A model generated the notes under the pieces. That model saw only the letters and a list, made by a program, of their open reading frames with translations, was not told the DNA's origin and did no database searches. A stretch of 64,000 bases of DNA. Origin: Argentina anserina. Its lineage: Eukaryota > Streptophyta > Magnoliopsida > Rosales > Rosaceae. The translations under genes were made by a program, and so were the position numbers. The DNA lies in NCBI RefSeq assembly GCF_933775445.1, contig NC_065875.1:15637001-15701000 (forward strand). Reading direction: 5' to 3'. Below, piece by piece: positions 49,702 to 62,102 of this stretch (the first letter of the stretch is position 1; every line of letters starts with the position of its first letter).

Positions 49702-51369
49702 GAAATAGGAAATGGCACATTCACAACATGCAAGTAACAATGTAAGTAATCTACATGATTGACGCCTCGTGAGTTTTGATCAAGTTCTCGTTACCTCGTA
49801 AATCATACAGCATCATTGAGTTACTTAGAATTAGATCAAGTTCTCTAAGATTTTGTTTGCTAGTTCATTTTGAAAGTTTGATGCTATATGCTTTGTCGGC
49901 ATATATGAATTGAATCCATTCTCTTTCTGTGTCTGTAATTACATCAGATTGTTTTTAGATTGTATTGTCAAATTTGATATGCTCGTTAAAACTTGGCGTT
50001 GTTGTAGATTCAGAAACCAAAGGAAGGAATGATTTGATGTCTGACGCGAGTTGTAGGTGAACTTTCCCAGTGCTGTGTGATCAGCTCTACCTTTTTATTT
50101 TATTTTATTTTCTTGATGTTTTCCTTTTGCTCGTTAAAACTTGGCGTTGTTGTAGATTCAGAAACCAAAGGAAGGAATGTTTGATGTCTGACGCGAGTTG
50201 TAGGTGAACTTTCCCAGTGCTGTGTGATCAGCTCTACCTTTTTTTTTTTTTTTTTTTTCTTGATGTTTTCCTTTCTCTTCTGCGGAATCTATTAATTTGC
50301 TTAAAAACTAAAATGGAGCCCTGAGAATTAAAACATTATGTGTATGCAACTATGCACAAGAGTTATTAAGTGAAACCATCAATATGTAACTTCTGTATGG
50401 ATGCATGAATATGAGAAGCTCGAGCGAGCAGTTGTATTGGCCTTGTAGTACTTTTTGTGATGTCTTCCAGGTTTAGTCGGTGTCCTGTTGCTTAAACTAC
50501 TACGTTCTCTATTAACTCGGGGCTTCAAAATGAATTCTCTACGATTTTGATTGCTAGTTCGTTAAGATATGTATGACATGAATCACCAAATTATTTGGTT
50601 CATTATTGAGAGAACTTGATTGCAGTGAGAATGAAATGTACATAGTGACTAAGCATGAACATTAGCAGTTGCAAAATAGTCTATCTCACTACGTACACTA
50701 ATTCTTGGGGCTTTCTATGGGGTGCTAATCTATAAGGCAGTCAAGCTGCCACATGAAGATGGTGACAGACTGACAGACACGAAAGTCTTCACCAAGTAGT
50801 CAGTATAATGCAGGCTGGCATTCTGGTATGATGTAGATCATATGACATGGTTGTGAATCGACTATGAAACCAGGTGACAAGCATCTCGCTCTTACCCTTT
50901 CTACATATAGCTTTCACTGCGTTAATAGTAGCAGATACAATATCTATCCGAGGAAAGCGAGCCATCTAGGATTCTAAAGTCTCAATTGTCAAACAAAGGG
51001 TATGCACGCATGACTAAAATGAGTAAAATCTAATACCCCATAGACCATAGTAATCTTGCAAGAACTATGTAGTTTAACACTAATAGCATGTCCGATTATA
51101 GCGAACACACCTGTTTGCTTCCTACTAACAAGACCTATAATTAAACTTATAATTATATTGGGGTTATTGTTGTTTAGATTATCGTGCACACCCAGTATAA
51201 AACCTTTCAGTAGAGCAATAAGTGCATGATATCCAAGTGCAATAGAAATGCAGAATTGCAACGCCAAGTAAAATAAGCATGGTTCCAGCATAAGTGTCAT
51301 GCAAGAAAATCAGAATAAGCTAAAATATAGAAAGGCAACCCAGTGCAAAACAATCTATGCATCTTAGTG
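49702..51369. repeat. non-coding, with a 148-bp tandem duplication and part of a segmental duplication
   Basis: 49,981-50,128 and 50,129-50,276 are tandem copies (gctcgttaaaacttggcg...), differing mainly in a T/A-rich run. 50,705-51,360 is related to 52,325-53,160 (gcagtcaagctgccaca, atgaaaccaggt, tctcaattgtcaaacaaag, atcatgcaagaaaatcag, tatagaaaggcaa). No gene seen. Confidence 0.75.
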
Positions 51370-53275
51370 ATCTAACTAACATGTTGGGGATTGTAGTATT
51401 AACACAGTACTACACATAACTTGTGCTTAGCATCACTTCCGAGTTTCAAAATTTGTGAAATTCGATCAGATGTCACATTTAACAAAACACCTAGCCTCTT
51501 AATCAAAGTCTTTCGGTAAGATTTGGCGAAACCACCACTCCGTTGATGTGTCTAATATAAAGACCGTGTAAGAGTTCTCACTCCATAAACATTGCATAAA
51601 GGTGAGAAAAGCTGAAACTTAAACTCAACCGAGATATATTAATCTACCTATAAATGATAATATTTCCATATCGTGATAAGTCTCCATTCAGAAATGAAGC
51701 ATCTCATAATATCTGTGTATGAGGATCGACATATGAACTAAAAAATGGAGGAAGAAAACTAAACCAGAATGTAATCGTAGGGTAGAAGCACGCACCAGTG
51801 TATTTGGTTAATTGATGGGACATACTGCAATGAGGAGGGGAATTAGTGTCAAGTAAATTAGTAGCCCTCACAATTTTGCATGGTCTCCATATATATATTG
51901 GCTATTCAAAATAAGCTAAATGGTCCAGAACCATCTTCGGAACTCCTAAATATGTAAACTGATGTTGGTTGTTGTTGATGAAAAAAGAATCTGAGACATC
52001 AGAGCTTTTCCCAACCCATGAACAAGACTTCCCAATACTGAATTCAATTCATTCATAAACTAAAGACAGGGATGTGATTGATCTAAATATAATAACTAGG
52101 ATCAGATCCTAACTACATGTATCATAAGTAGACAAACAAATCCATATGAAAGGAAACCAGATACCTCAAATAACTAATACTAAATATTGGCAGGAGCTGC
52201 CAAAGCCGGTGGGAAACAACAGGAGCCAATGAACCCTTCGAGAACATTAAAAGGGTTGCGAAAAGCTTGAACCTATATGGTATATCAGACTATCACTCTA
52301 TCACAATGCACCAATTACTGGGGCACTCTATATGGTGGTAACCTGGAAGCTGCTTTTAAGAAAACCTAAACAGCAGTCAAGCTGCCACAGCAAGAAGGTG
52401 GCAATCATGGAAAGCCTTCATCAAGTAGTTTCATACCTTTTATTATGCAAGACCTATATCAAAACTACAGATGCAGGCATCAGGGTGAATTGCTGATGAG
52501 ATAGCAAAAGGAAGTGACATGAAATACAGTCGCATGATGTGTCAATTACTAGCTAAGGTGGATAAATAAAAGTAAATTGGAATAGTTGTCTATCAATAAC
52601 TAGGAAAATTAGAGATTATCTCCAGTCTCTTCCCAAGGAAGATTACCTGGATGTGAATCTACTATGAAACCAGGTAACAAACATACGGTAGCAAAGATAA
52701 TATCCAAGGAAATAGCAAGCTTCTAGTATTTTGAGGTCTCAATTGTCAAACAAAGGACATCCATGACTAAACCTAATATTGTATATCATATGTCTCGCCA
52801 GTCCCTTCTCAACTTAAGGAAAATCGTCCCATACTACTCTTAACTTAGAAAAACTCTGCAGTTTTGCCTTCCCCTAACTAAGATTATCCAACAGTAACAT
52901 TATTACTTATTAGCATCTCTGATATATTACAGTGAAAATCTACCCTCTACAAGATTGACGGAAAACTTGCTATCCTGCTCCATTGAACACACATTGTAAA
53001 TATTATGAGCTTGAAAGAGTGTGCGCACAAACCTAATAGAGAAATAAGTGCATCACATCTAATGCAAAAGCAACACCAAGTACAAACGCATAGCTCCAAC
53101 ATAAGTATCATGCAAGAAAATCAGTATAAGCTACAAGCCTACAATATAGAAAGGCAAACTAGAATTAAACCCAAAAGCAAAAGTCAACTGCAAAAACCTC
53201 ATAATGTAGTAGCTTAAATCAGTTTCTAATATTCAGTCACAACATTACCCAAGTGGTAACCCACTGTCTCTACTA
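51370..53275. repeat. second copy of the segmental duplications
   Basis: Contains the counterpart of 44,515-45,365 spread over 51,372-53,273 and the counterpart of 50,705-51,360 at 52,325-53,160, all in direct orientation. It also includes the lipase relic at 51,860-52,050. No intact frame. Confidence 0.65.
51860..52050 (-). pseudogene. relic of lipase exons 9-10
   Basis: cacaattttgcatggtctcca...aataagctaaatggtc (51,866-51,930) matches lipase exon 10 and its flank (56,700-56,763), and aacaagacttcccaat (52,021-52,036) matches exon 9 (56,972-56,987), in the same order and strand. The intervening DNA is heavily changed and no frame remains. This is the debris of a tandem lipase duplicate. Confidence 0.55.
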
Positions 53276-56200
53276 TGTATCTTTACCCTATACGTGTTAT
53301 TTTTATTTGTATACCTTATAACTAACAAACTACCATCAACAAAAGTAAGAACATACATAGGGGATATGAGCTTAATTACTAACAACGGATAAACAATCAA
53401 AACAGACGCACCCCTAAAACTAAAACAGCAACTTTCCAGTGCAATTTTAAAACAGACAAAGAACTCCTAAACTAAACTTAGGAGAAACGGATAGCAGAGG
53501 GAAGCCAAATAACTAACTCTGTCCCACTAGATGTCTAACACTCTATCCCACTAGAGGTCTAACATTGTAGTCCTTCAAACCTAGCTCGCCATTCTTTTCA
53601 CTAATTTAGATTCCTCAAACAAGTAGGCTCTGCAAAAAGCTAGATCACTCTATCAGCATCAGCCTATAAAGCTCATGTCTGTCATAAAGTCATTGAAAGG
53701 AAAAAATGACAAACACATGATCTGCATTTCAAGATAAACCAATAAGGTCAGAGAAACTACAAAGGTCATCTCCTTTGAACCAAATGACCAATATTCATCC
53801 TCCGATGGCTAATAATACAAACTACCACCAGTACATTCCTTTTAGAGGACCTCTGACCTTCCAAATTTCAAGAGAAGGATGGAAAAAGGGAAGAGAAGAG
53901 ATGGACAATAATTGTTTTACAAGATAATACACCATTACACCTGAATGTTTCAACTTTCACACTGCGATCCAGCCTAGATGGAACTCCATCTGGTAAAGAT
54001 CAGTTGAATGGTTGAAGTACTAACTCCAGTTTGAAAGTGGCAGAATCATGAGTTTAGAGGCAACAATCTAGGTTTTATCCCAAGGCAACAAGTTAATACA
54101 AGGTAGCAACATATATCCGCTAAAAATTGATCTTAATGGATCAATACCAAGGAAACTTGCATAATCGTAAACTTTTGAGGCAGCAATTCATAAACTCCAA
54201 GGCAGCAATTCATATCATCTGAAATGATCAAACTAGTTCAATAACTGTCAAGTTTCTAATTTGCAAACTGTGAACTTTAAAAGCAACAACTAATGAGGTT
54301 TCATCCTAAGGCAACAATGCAAATGAGTGATTGGTTCAATATCGTCTCAAGTTTCAGACATTCTCAATAATGACCGTAAGGCAACAATCTCAGTGACAGG
54401 TCAGTATGATAACTTATATGGATCAAATGTTGCTCAATGTAACTCAGTGATATGGACAACAATGGCAACACTCCAGAAGAAAGGAATATCACATATATTC
54501 CAAACTTACAGAAAAAATAGAATGACAAGTCCCTCAGAAATTCTTATGCCTGGTTTCGTCCTGAACAGTACAAATAAAATCAAAATGGTTCCTCCAGCCC
54601 AACAAAAGCTTTGTAGGAGGGGGAACCCATCTTTCAACCGTCAAATCATACATGTCCCTCATATATTAAAAGAATTTTCATCATTGGGATAATGCATAGG
54701 AAGCAACAACCATATAAATTTGATATAGATAGGAAAATCAAAAGGTCTAATGCAGATTATATCACATTATTTTCACAAGGAAACAATCTCAAAGGCGATA
54801 GCCTCAATGATTTCTAAAGTGCAGAATAATGAACTTTGAAAGGCAACAAAATCTCTCTTTTTGGGAGCCCAATTGACCAACGTCAGATTTGTTACTCAAC
54901 AATATCTCTCATTTCGGGACATAACTCTCTATTTTCCAAGGCAACAAAATCCTTCCTTTCGGACAAAAATTGTTCTTTTCCGAGGCAACAAGCTCACTTG
55001 AATTGTTAAAAAGTATCAAAGTGCAGAATCATGAACTTTGAAAAGCACTAATCTCAAAGGCAACAATCTTTCGAGGAGGCAACAATAATCGTTCTTTCCA
55101 ACAATTTTTTTTCTAATCCAACAATTTCTCGTAGATACCTTCTGTTTTTAGGGACCAATAGTCATGAATTGGGAACCGCCCAATTTTAAGACAACACGAA
55201 GAGGCACCAATTCATTTCGAACAGAATGAACCCAATCAAATTCTAACGAAACCCAACACTTTTGAATTCATCTACAAAAGAAAAAGAAAGAGTTAGAACC
55301 CTAGAGAATCAAGATTCGATTCTTTGTAGGAGAGTAGAAACCGAAATTTCGGCTTTTAATTGACCGAAGAGGAAGAGAGAATTTACCTTGGTTGTGTTGT
55401 GGGACTCGTAATCTGAAACTCTCTCTCTCTCTCTCAGAAACGGCGAGACCAAACTAGTTTGAAATTTGAAATAAAGGCAAGACTTCAACAGGTAGGCAGA
55501 CTTTTCCCCCTCTTTTTTTCAGTGTCTCTGAATTAGTTTATAAACATTGATAATTAAGCTTTTCTATTTTATTTTATAAATTAAAAGATGTGTTCGACTA
55601 GAGAACACTATGGCACGGAATCATCAAATTGTAAATTTTTAATCCCAGGGAAAAAACGTATTTATCTCTACTACTATAAAATCAGCACCTCAAGTATTAT
55701 TAAATTACGAACTTTTAAAAATACTCTTCCACTTCTCACATTGACGTACAAACAAATAGGGATTTTATAGTCAAAATTTAAATATTTTCAGAAAATCACA
55801 TCTTTACAATAATAACCGCTCATTTTAGCAGTTTCTAGTTGTTAGTTAAATGATGATGTCATATACATATCTGAAGTGGGGTGTCATTTGGAGGTTCCTT
55901 GTAGCATTAGGGGCAAGGGCGGATACATGTGGTTGGCTCTATGGGCTGCAGCCTATACGAAAATTAAAGATATAATTAACCAACTGCAATTTTGTACTGA
56001 AATGAGCTCTCGTTTTAGTTGGCAAACCCTCCAGATCATTTCAATTCCTCTGAGGACAGAGGTTCGAATTCTCTTAGCCTCCAAACACAAACACTTTTTC
56101 TTAAATAATGAATTTTCCACTTATTTGTTACAGTTCTAGCATAAGTAGATTTAAATTTCTATACTTCCGTAGTATTTTTAATACAATATTCTTCTATTGA

Positions 56201-56573
56201 GACCATGCTACGGTTCTAAATCTCTACAAAGAAGAATGAAGAAAAAAGAGTATTTCCGATTAGCTAGACAAGTTTATAACGCTGGATCCGCCACTGATTA
56301 GGGGACCCGTTTGATTATATACGCACGTACTGGTGGTATAAAGAACTTCACAAATATCAGATTATTGGTTATTTACACAAGTAAACACAGCCTCAGAGGC
56401 AGCATTCATATTCCAAAGAATGAAGATGTACAGGTACAGATACATATATACACTAGCATCATTTGTAGCCCCAGCTCCCATCTTCATTGTTACGGCTTTT
56501 CTCTAAATGAAATGCTCTCAAGCATAAAGATGGAACAGCTTCTTTTTCAGGACACATTTCTACTGCTGACATT
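53276..56573. other. non-coding, with a scattered GGCAACAA motif
   Basis: No gene that I can support. From 54,055 to 55,095 the word ggcaacaa, often as aaggcaacaatctc, recurs more than ten times at irregular spacing together with diverged surroundings (gaactttgaaa, tcaatgatt), so this looks like an old degenerate tandem repeat. 55,380-55,440 has a CT-rich run and a GT donor-like site on the minus strand, compatible with a non-coding first exon, but nothing supports a transcript. The 366-base open frame at 54,327 has no domain. Confidence 0.5.
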
Positions 56574-59500
56574 CTACAGAGGCTTTCCCCCGGCATCTGG
56601 TCGTGTTCTCAATTTGAGAACAGGAGTTGCAAGATCCCTGGACAGTACAAAATTTCCTTCCAGATCTGTTCTTTTATGCTCCAGTAAACCAGGACCCATC
56701 ACAATTTTGCACGGTCTCCATGTCTTGGCCATTAATTCGACACCAAAATAAACTAAATGGTCTGAAATACTATTCCCCTTCACTGACCTGCACAAACGTC
56801 ACAAACAATTGTAACATCTTAATTGACAATAACATTGTAGCTTCCATATTTCATATGTTACTCTAAGACCATTCAAGCATTATGGAAATGACTCAATATC
56901 CGGCACAAAAGAGATTACCTGCTGCAGGTTGGGTCCTCACCAGAGGAATCACAGATTTTCTCAACCTTATAAACAAGACTTCCCAATCCAATGTTATAAA
57001 GCCATACCTACAATAAGAACAAGGCTCTCTCAACGGTCTGAAAAGAATTAAACGATCCACATAATACCTAATAATCATATATATATATATATATATCTGA
57101 TGTTCCAACATTATGATCTCAAGCGGAACAGGTAAAAGAAGGATTCAACTAAAAGTGCTCGTGGCATGTGTATTTTGGGTTTGGAGTCATACTCCCCCCC
57201 CCCCTTTTATTTATATACAACAATTTCTTCACGAAAACAGACAACTTATTCTGTTAACCAGAACCAATTATTCTCTCGGCTTGGAGAGTACCAATACACC
57301 AAATACTACATTGAGTGCATCAGGCACATACAACAGTCGATATATCTACTAAACTTATCTTAAAAGTGTCAAGTGTCAACCCAACACAGCACAGGTTAAT
57401 GTGAACCCAGTTGATTCTAGAGTATACATACCAAAGCCAAAGTATGAAGGCTGGATGACCAGTATGCTTGAACAAGTTCAGACTGGGGAGTATTCAGAAA
57501 CAAGTAGGAAAAGTGCTTAGGAGAAAATAGCATCCCCAGAAACTACCAGTCCAGACACCAAGTAACTTAAAGCAACGCGGAAGATAGGCATGTACAGAAG
57601 GGGAACAAAGCTTAAGTTGTCATTATTCTTTTACTTATAATTTAAAAGTAAAATTATTCTGAATTAACTGATAGGATATTATTAAGGAACACAAAACATT
57701 AACAGCTCGAACACAGAAATATCACAGGTTTAAAAGTAAATACAGAAGTAAGCTACCAGTGTGGGCAAAAACTTACCTCCCTTGGGAAGTGGTGGTATGT
57801 CTTCTGAGGAAAGTAAGTATAGTATGGAGGCAAATGAGGGACAGCGTCATTTCCATTTGTTATTCGTATAGTGTTTGGCACAAGTTTGCTATAGTAAGTT
57901 GCAAAGACTGCATTACCAATACGAGGTTGTCCAAATGTCATAACTTGAACATTTTTCTCTTTCTGATTGACCTGAGAATTTAACGAATAGAAAAAAGAAA
58001 ATGGTCAATACTATGTCACTAGCTTGAAGACATGCTTCCATTCCAAACTACAATTAATATTCAATAGACCAACATGAGAGCATCAAGAACAACAAACCGC
58101 CAAGCACTAAAATACAAATTACACATTCAAAATTCAAGTCAGGTAGGCTTCCGTTAGAAATTCACTCTTGTAACCATTCAAGAATTCTGTTTGATTAGTA
58201 AAAGAGAAGGTGCCCAGTAGATTTTCATTAAGGTCTATATTAATAAGTAATTAGGCAGGATAAAATAAGTATTCAAGTGCTATATGGCTATTGCATATTA
58301 AGTCTTCAGTTTACCTGCCAACTAAAACACTATAACTTAACTTTTGTCCTGACAAATTGCCACAAGTTATTTTAAGTGTATACCATCATGTTGTGGAATA
58401 TAAGTAAATAACTTTATGTAATGCCCACAAACTACTCCAGCAAAGAAAGAGACCTACTCCCCTCCCCTCCCTTCCCAGAAAACCAACACTAACTAAACCC
58501 CATTTCACAATCCGTAGTTATGCAAAACCTCATGTCATGATGCATAAAAGAATGAAAGAAAATGGACTAAAACTAAAAAGTTTACACAAGAGGAAACATC
58601 ACGAAGACTGATATAAATAAAATTACCCTTAAATCAAGAGCACAAAATGAAGCCATTGCCCCTCCCATTGAATGGCCCGTCACTATGATGCCAATATCTC
58701 CATAAAACTCTTTGGCTCTTGCAACAGCATTCAGAATTCCAGAGCGTATGGTGGTGTTGTGATAAGCGCTATAAAACCCATGATGCACCTGAAACAGTGC
58801 AAAAAGAATGAGAACTGAACCCTCACATCCAGCAGGCAAACAAGAGGAGAAACTTCACTGAATTAAGTACCATTGAATCAGGCATGCCGGGATAATCTAT
58901 ATCAAGTTGTTTCCAAAATAAGTCTTCAATCCAATTCTGTATGCTGCAAGCATAAAATTAAATGTTAATCAACAAATAAGTCTAGTAAAAGCACAATTTA
59001 GAAAGTTTGTATATGGATATGATTAGAGGAAAGCCCACAATGGAATACAAATGTAAATTTTCCACTAAGTTATACAGAAGAAACATAAAAGGTAGTTCAA
59101 CGGCACAATTGACCAGCACAGAACTAATCAGGATGGCCACTTCTACTGGCCAGACAATAATTTACAATAATAAAATTAGAAAAATAAAGATATTATTTAT
59201 AAAAATTAAGCAGGAAAAACATAAGAGTAATCTACCTGTGTTCCTGAGTCCCTCTAAAGGCAATTATAATAGCATTAGGATCTGTTGCTACTCCAACAAA
59301 TGCCTGAACACAAGTAAAGAAATGTCAAAATGTGGCAGCTAAGAGATGAACAAAAACAATTTTAACAGCAGGGAAGTATGAAATTTCACCTGTAAGCAAT
59401 GCTGGATGTCAACAATCAGCTCTACCATTTCAAAATCCTGTTTCCATTAAAAAAAATATGAGGATCACAACTTTTAGATAAAAGAACTTCATATAATAAT

Positions 59501-60370
59501 CTAAATTTGAGTACCTTAATCAAGCCATTACATTGGTCGCATGTCCAAGAAAACAGATCTGTCAAATCTGACACGTACACCTACAAGATACAGGAATAAT
59601 TACAATTGTTACTGAACTTAACATCCAATCCACCAAATGTCTTTAATTTGAGACAGATTATATACTCCCTAAACTAGCCATTCTAAATGTCACGTTCAAG
59701 GAAGTTCAAGATAATGTGAAATGACAAATAACAAGATTATCATGTGCATTTACAACGAACATGCCAATCTGCTACAAAACCAAGATCCCCGTGAATGGTC
59801 CCAAAAACAGAAATCCATGAAACTTACCGTAGAAGCATACCGAACCAGTATTGTAGCAAGCGTATGATTGTATACAGGGCCATGGCCATGAACCTTGTGC
59901 TTCAATCTCAGCTCTGCATTAACAAAACAAAAACTTCCCTATCAAACATTGGTCCGAAATTTCAACAAAAACAACAAATCCGCGTCCCGACACGCTTGAA
60001 ATCTATACATTCACAAAGCTACTAACTCAAAAGCACATCAGCAGCAATTACCCTAAGCAATTCACATCCCTATAACTCTCAACCCTGACACCAAAATGCC
60101 ATGACCTTTGAAGTATCTACCAAACTATAATCAATTTACACCCTTCAAGCAAATCATAGTTACTACCATATCTAATCTCCCATTCACTCAATTACAGTAT
60201 CTCTTACAATTATAATCCCAATTGACCCTAAAGTTGACTCCACCCAACTTCATTGAATAGTAAAGTAACAAACTGTTACTGCGGAAATTGAAGTATTTAC
60301 CTCTCCCAGCTGAGCAACCAACCAGGCAAGCAAGTACTGCCAGCAACAACAACCATCTCCTTCTCTCCAT
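56574..60370 (-). CDS. class-3 lipase (alpha/beta hydrolase), 10 exons, 356 aa
   Basis: Exons (5' to 3'): 60301-60370, 59828-59913, 59515-59580, 59390-59437, 59236-59303, 58871-58943, 58627-58788, 57777-57971, 56919-57007, 56574-56787; GT-AG throughout, phases agree, 1071 nt. The N-terminus MERRRWLLLLAVLACLVGC is a signal peptide, so the protein is secreted or enters the endomembrane system. Lipase-3 domain: IIIAFRGTQ (oxyanion strand), nucleophile elbow GHSMGGA (catalytic Ser about residue 184), catalytic Asp in NGNDAVPHLPP and His in TYHHFPRE. A Cys-rich C-terminal part (CDSSGEDPTCS) and an unusual tail rich in Arg/Lys follow. Expected reaction: hydrolysis of acyl esters of triacylglycerols or phospholipids; substrate not known. 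It resembles, from memory, Arabidopsis At5g18630/At5g18640, which lie next to MIEL1 there. Confidence 0.92.
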
Positions 60371-61469
60371 GATCAACCCCAATTTCACAATCCAAAAGTC
60401 TTGCAAAGATCACAGCTTTAGGGCACAATTTGCCACTAATCAACGAAGCGACGCGGACCCAGAACGACCCGGTCGCCCGGAGGCTTCGGGGTCCGACAAC
60501 TGCAGAGACGGGTGTGGCCTGAAACGCACCGTTTTCAAGGCTATCGCAGCGGTCAGGCGACGTAATGAGGAAGAGAAACAGAAATAAGACGTTTCAAATA
60601 AAAAGTTAGTTGGGTCCGGAATGGGAAGAAGGTGCTTATTTTATTGGATTGACGAAAGTACCCTCCTTCCCGCCGCTATTGCAGCGTTGAATTGTCTCGT
60701 TGCGTGTGAGGTGGCGGGTAGATGGGAGACGTAGTCGGGGGTGTTATAGTAAGTTGAGTGTATGTCACGTGTCCGGTTGACGTGCTGATGTGAATGTTTA
60801 TTTTTATTTGGATTGGGTTTCCGGGTCGCGGTCAGATGTGTCCATTTATTCCCTTTCCTGTATGGGATCGTGAATGATATTAAGACGGAATGAAGGAGGA
60901 ATGAGACACGGAATGAGTGATTCTTATTCATGTGTTTACTTATATAGAAATCGGAAAAAGAAACATAAATGACTTTCATGTGTTTATTAAAATTTAGGAA
61001 TGGGAATCAGTGTTAATTTAATTACTAAAATGCTCATGTTATTTGTATACTCACACATATGACTTATATCATGCTACTATTTTGATATTGTCATGAAAAT
61101 TTGGTAAAAGTGGGATTCTTGTGGTGCGTAAACGCATGTAAAACTTGAGTATCATGTTTGATATGAATTTGATCTAGGAACTTAATCAGCCAATTAAAAA
61201 TTAAAAAGAAAACTTGATGTGCTAAAGTAAAAATTCAAACAACATACTTAATAATTATATATTACATGCATAATAAACAACACAGTCTCTGCATATCAGA
61301 AATCCACAGTCTCTGCATAATATAGAGAATGTCAAACAACACAGTCTTTGCATATTAGAAACCACAAATCCAATAAAATAGCACAAGGTTACCAACATCT
61401 GACATATTTAAATAAAACAATATTAGGTTCTACGAAAGACTAAATTCTGAAATCGTCATTCATCTTTGA
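60371..61469. other. lipase promoter and spacer with possible MITE remnant
   Basis: The GC-richer part to about 60,700 is the 5' flank of the lipase. Around 60,885-61,005 the words ggaatga, ggaatgag and ggaatggga recur (once as attcttattcat), as in Tourist-like MITEs, but no clean inverted ends were found. Confidence 0.4.
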
Positions 61470-62102
61470 TCATGGTAAGCCAAATTGAAGTGGGTTGTTC
61501 ACATATTTTGCTTGCCTTGCATCACTCATAGTAAATAACACCATGAGGAGATCATGTTTATGTGCGATATTGGTGGCATGGTACACTTGAATTGGAGTAA
61601 GAAAATCAATTTTGCTTAACTCACCATTAAGTTTGGATTGCAAGCCCATAAGGTCCTTGTCAGTGGATAAAACATTGGTCAAACCATCAAGCTTAGACAT
61701 CATTCCAACCATAGCTTTTGTCATTAGACCAAAGTTCTTACTCATTTCATCAAGTGCTTCTCCTTTCCAGCGACTATTATTAGAAGTGCTGGTTTATGTA
61801 GGCTGTTGTTGTAGCGGAATTAGGGTTTGAAGACTTGGTTGTCTAAATGAAACACCAACATCCTCACCTCCTTCATATTGTGATCCCATATTTGTAGCAA
61901 CTAGATTCACATTGTCAAAGAGAATGTCATCATCTAAAGTGACATCATCAACAACAACCTTCTCCCGCCTAATTTCTTTTTCATCATCATCAGCATTTTC
62001 CACATTCAACCCATTGGCACAGTCTTTTCCATAGATCTCCCCAAGAGTATAATAATGTCGAAACAACTTATCATATAATCCAACCGCATCTTTGTTTCTT
62101 TT
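61470..62102 (-). pseudogene. Myb/SANT-like protein of PIF/Harbinger type, fragment with a stop
   Basis: Starts after an AG acceptor (62,103) with KRNKDAVGLYDKLFRHYY.LGEIYGKDCANG, which resembles the end of the Myb/SANT-like domain of plant PIF/Harbinger ORF1 proteins. An acidic linker follows (NADDDEKEIRREKVVVDDVTLDDD), then QQQPT and an in-frame TAA (about 61,796), then KGEALDEMSKNFGLMTKAM and a C-terminal helical part ending NPLQFGLP (stop at 61,470). The N-terminal DNA-binding exon was not found to the right. Whether it is a transposon remnant or a decayed host gene of this class is open. Confidence 0.55.

Noticed and set aside
54327..54692. Open frame of 121 codons
   Set aside because: No domain, lies within the degenerate GGCAACAA repeat area, composition like the surroundings.
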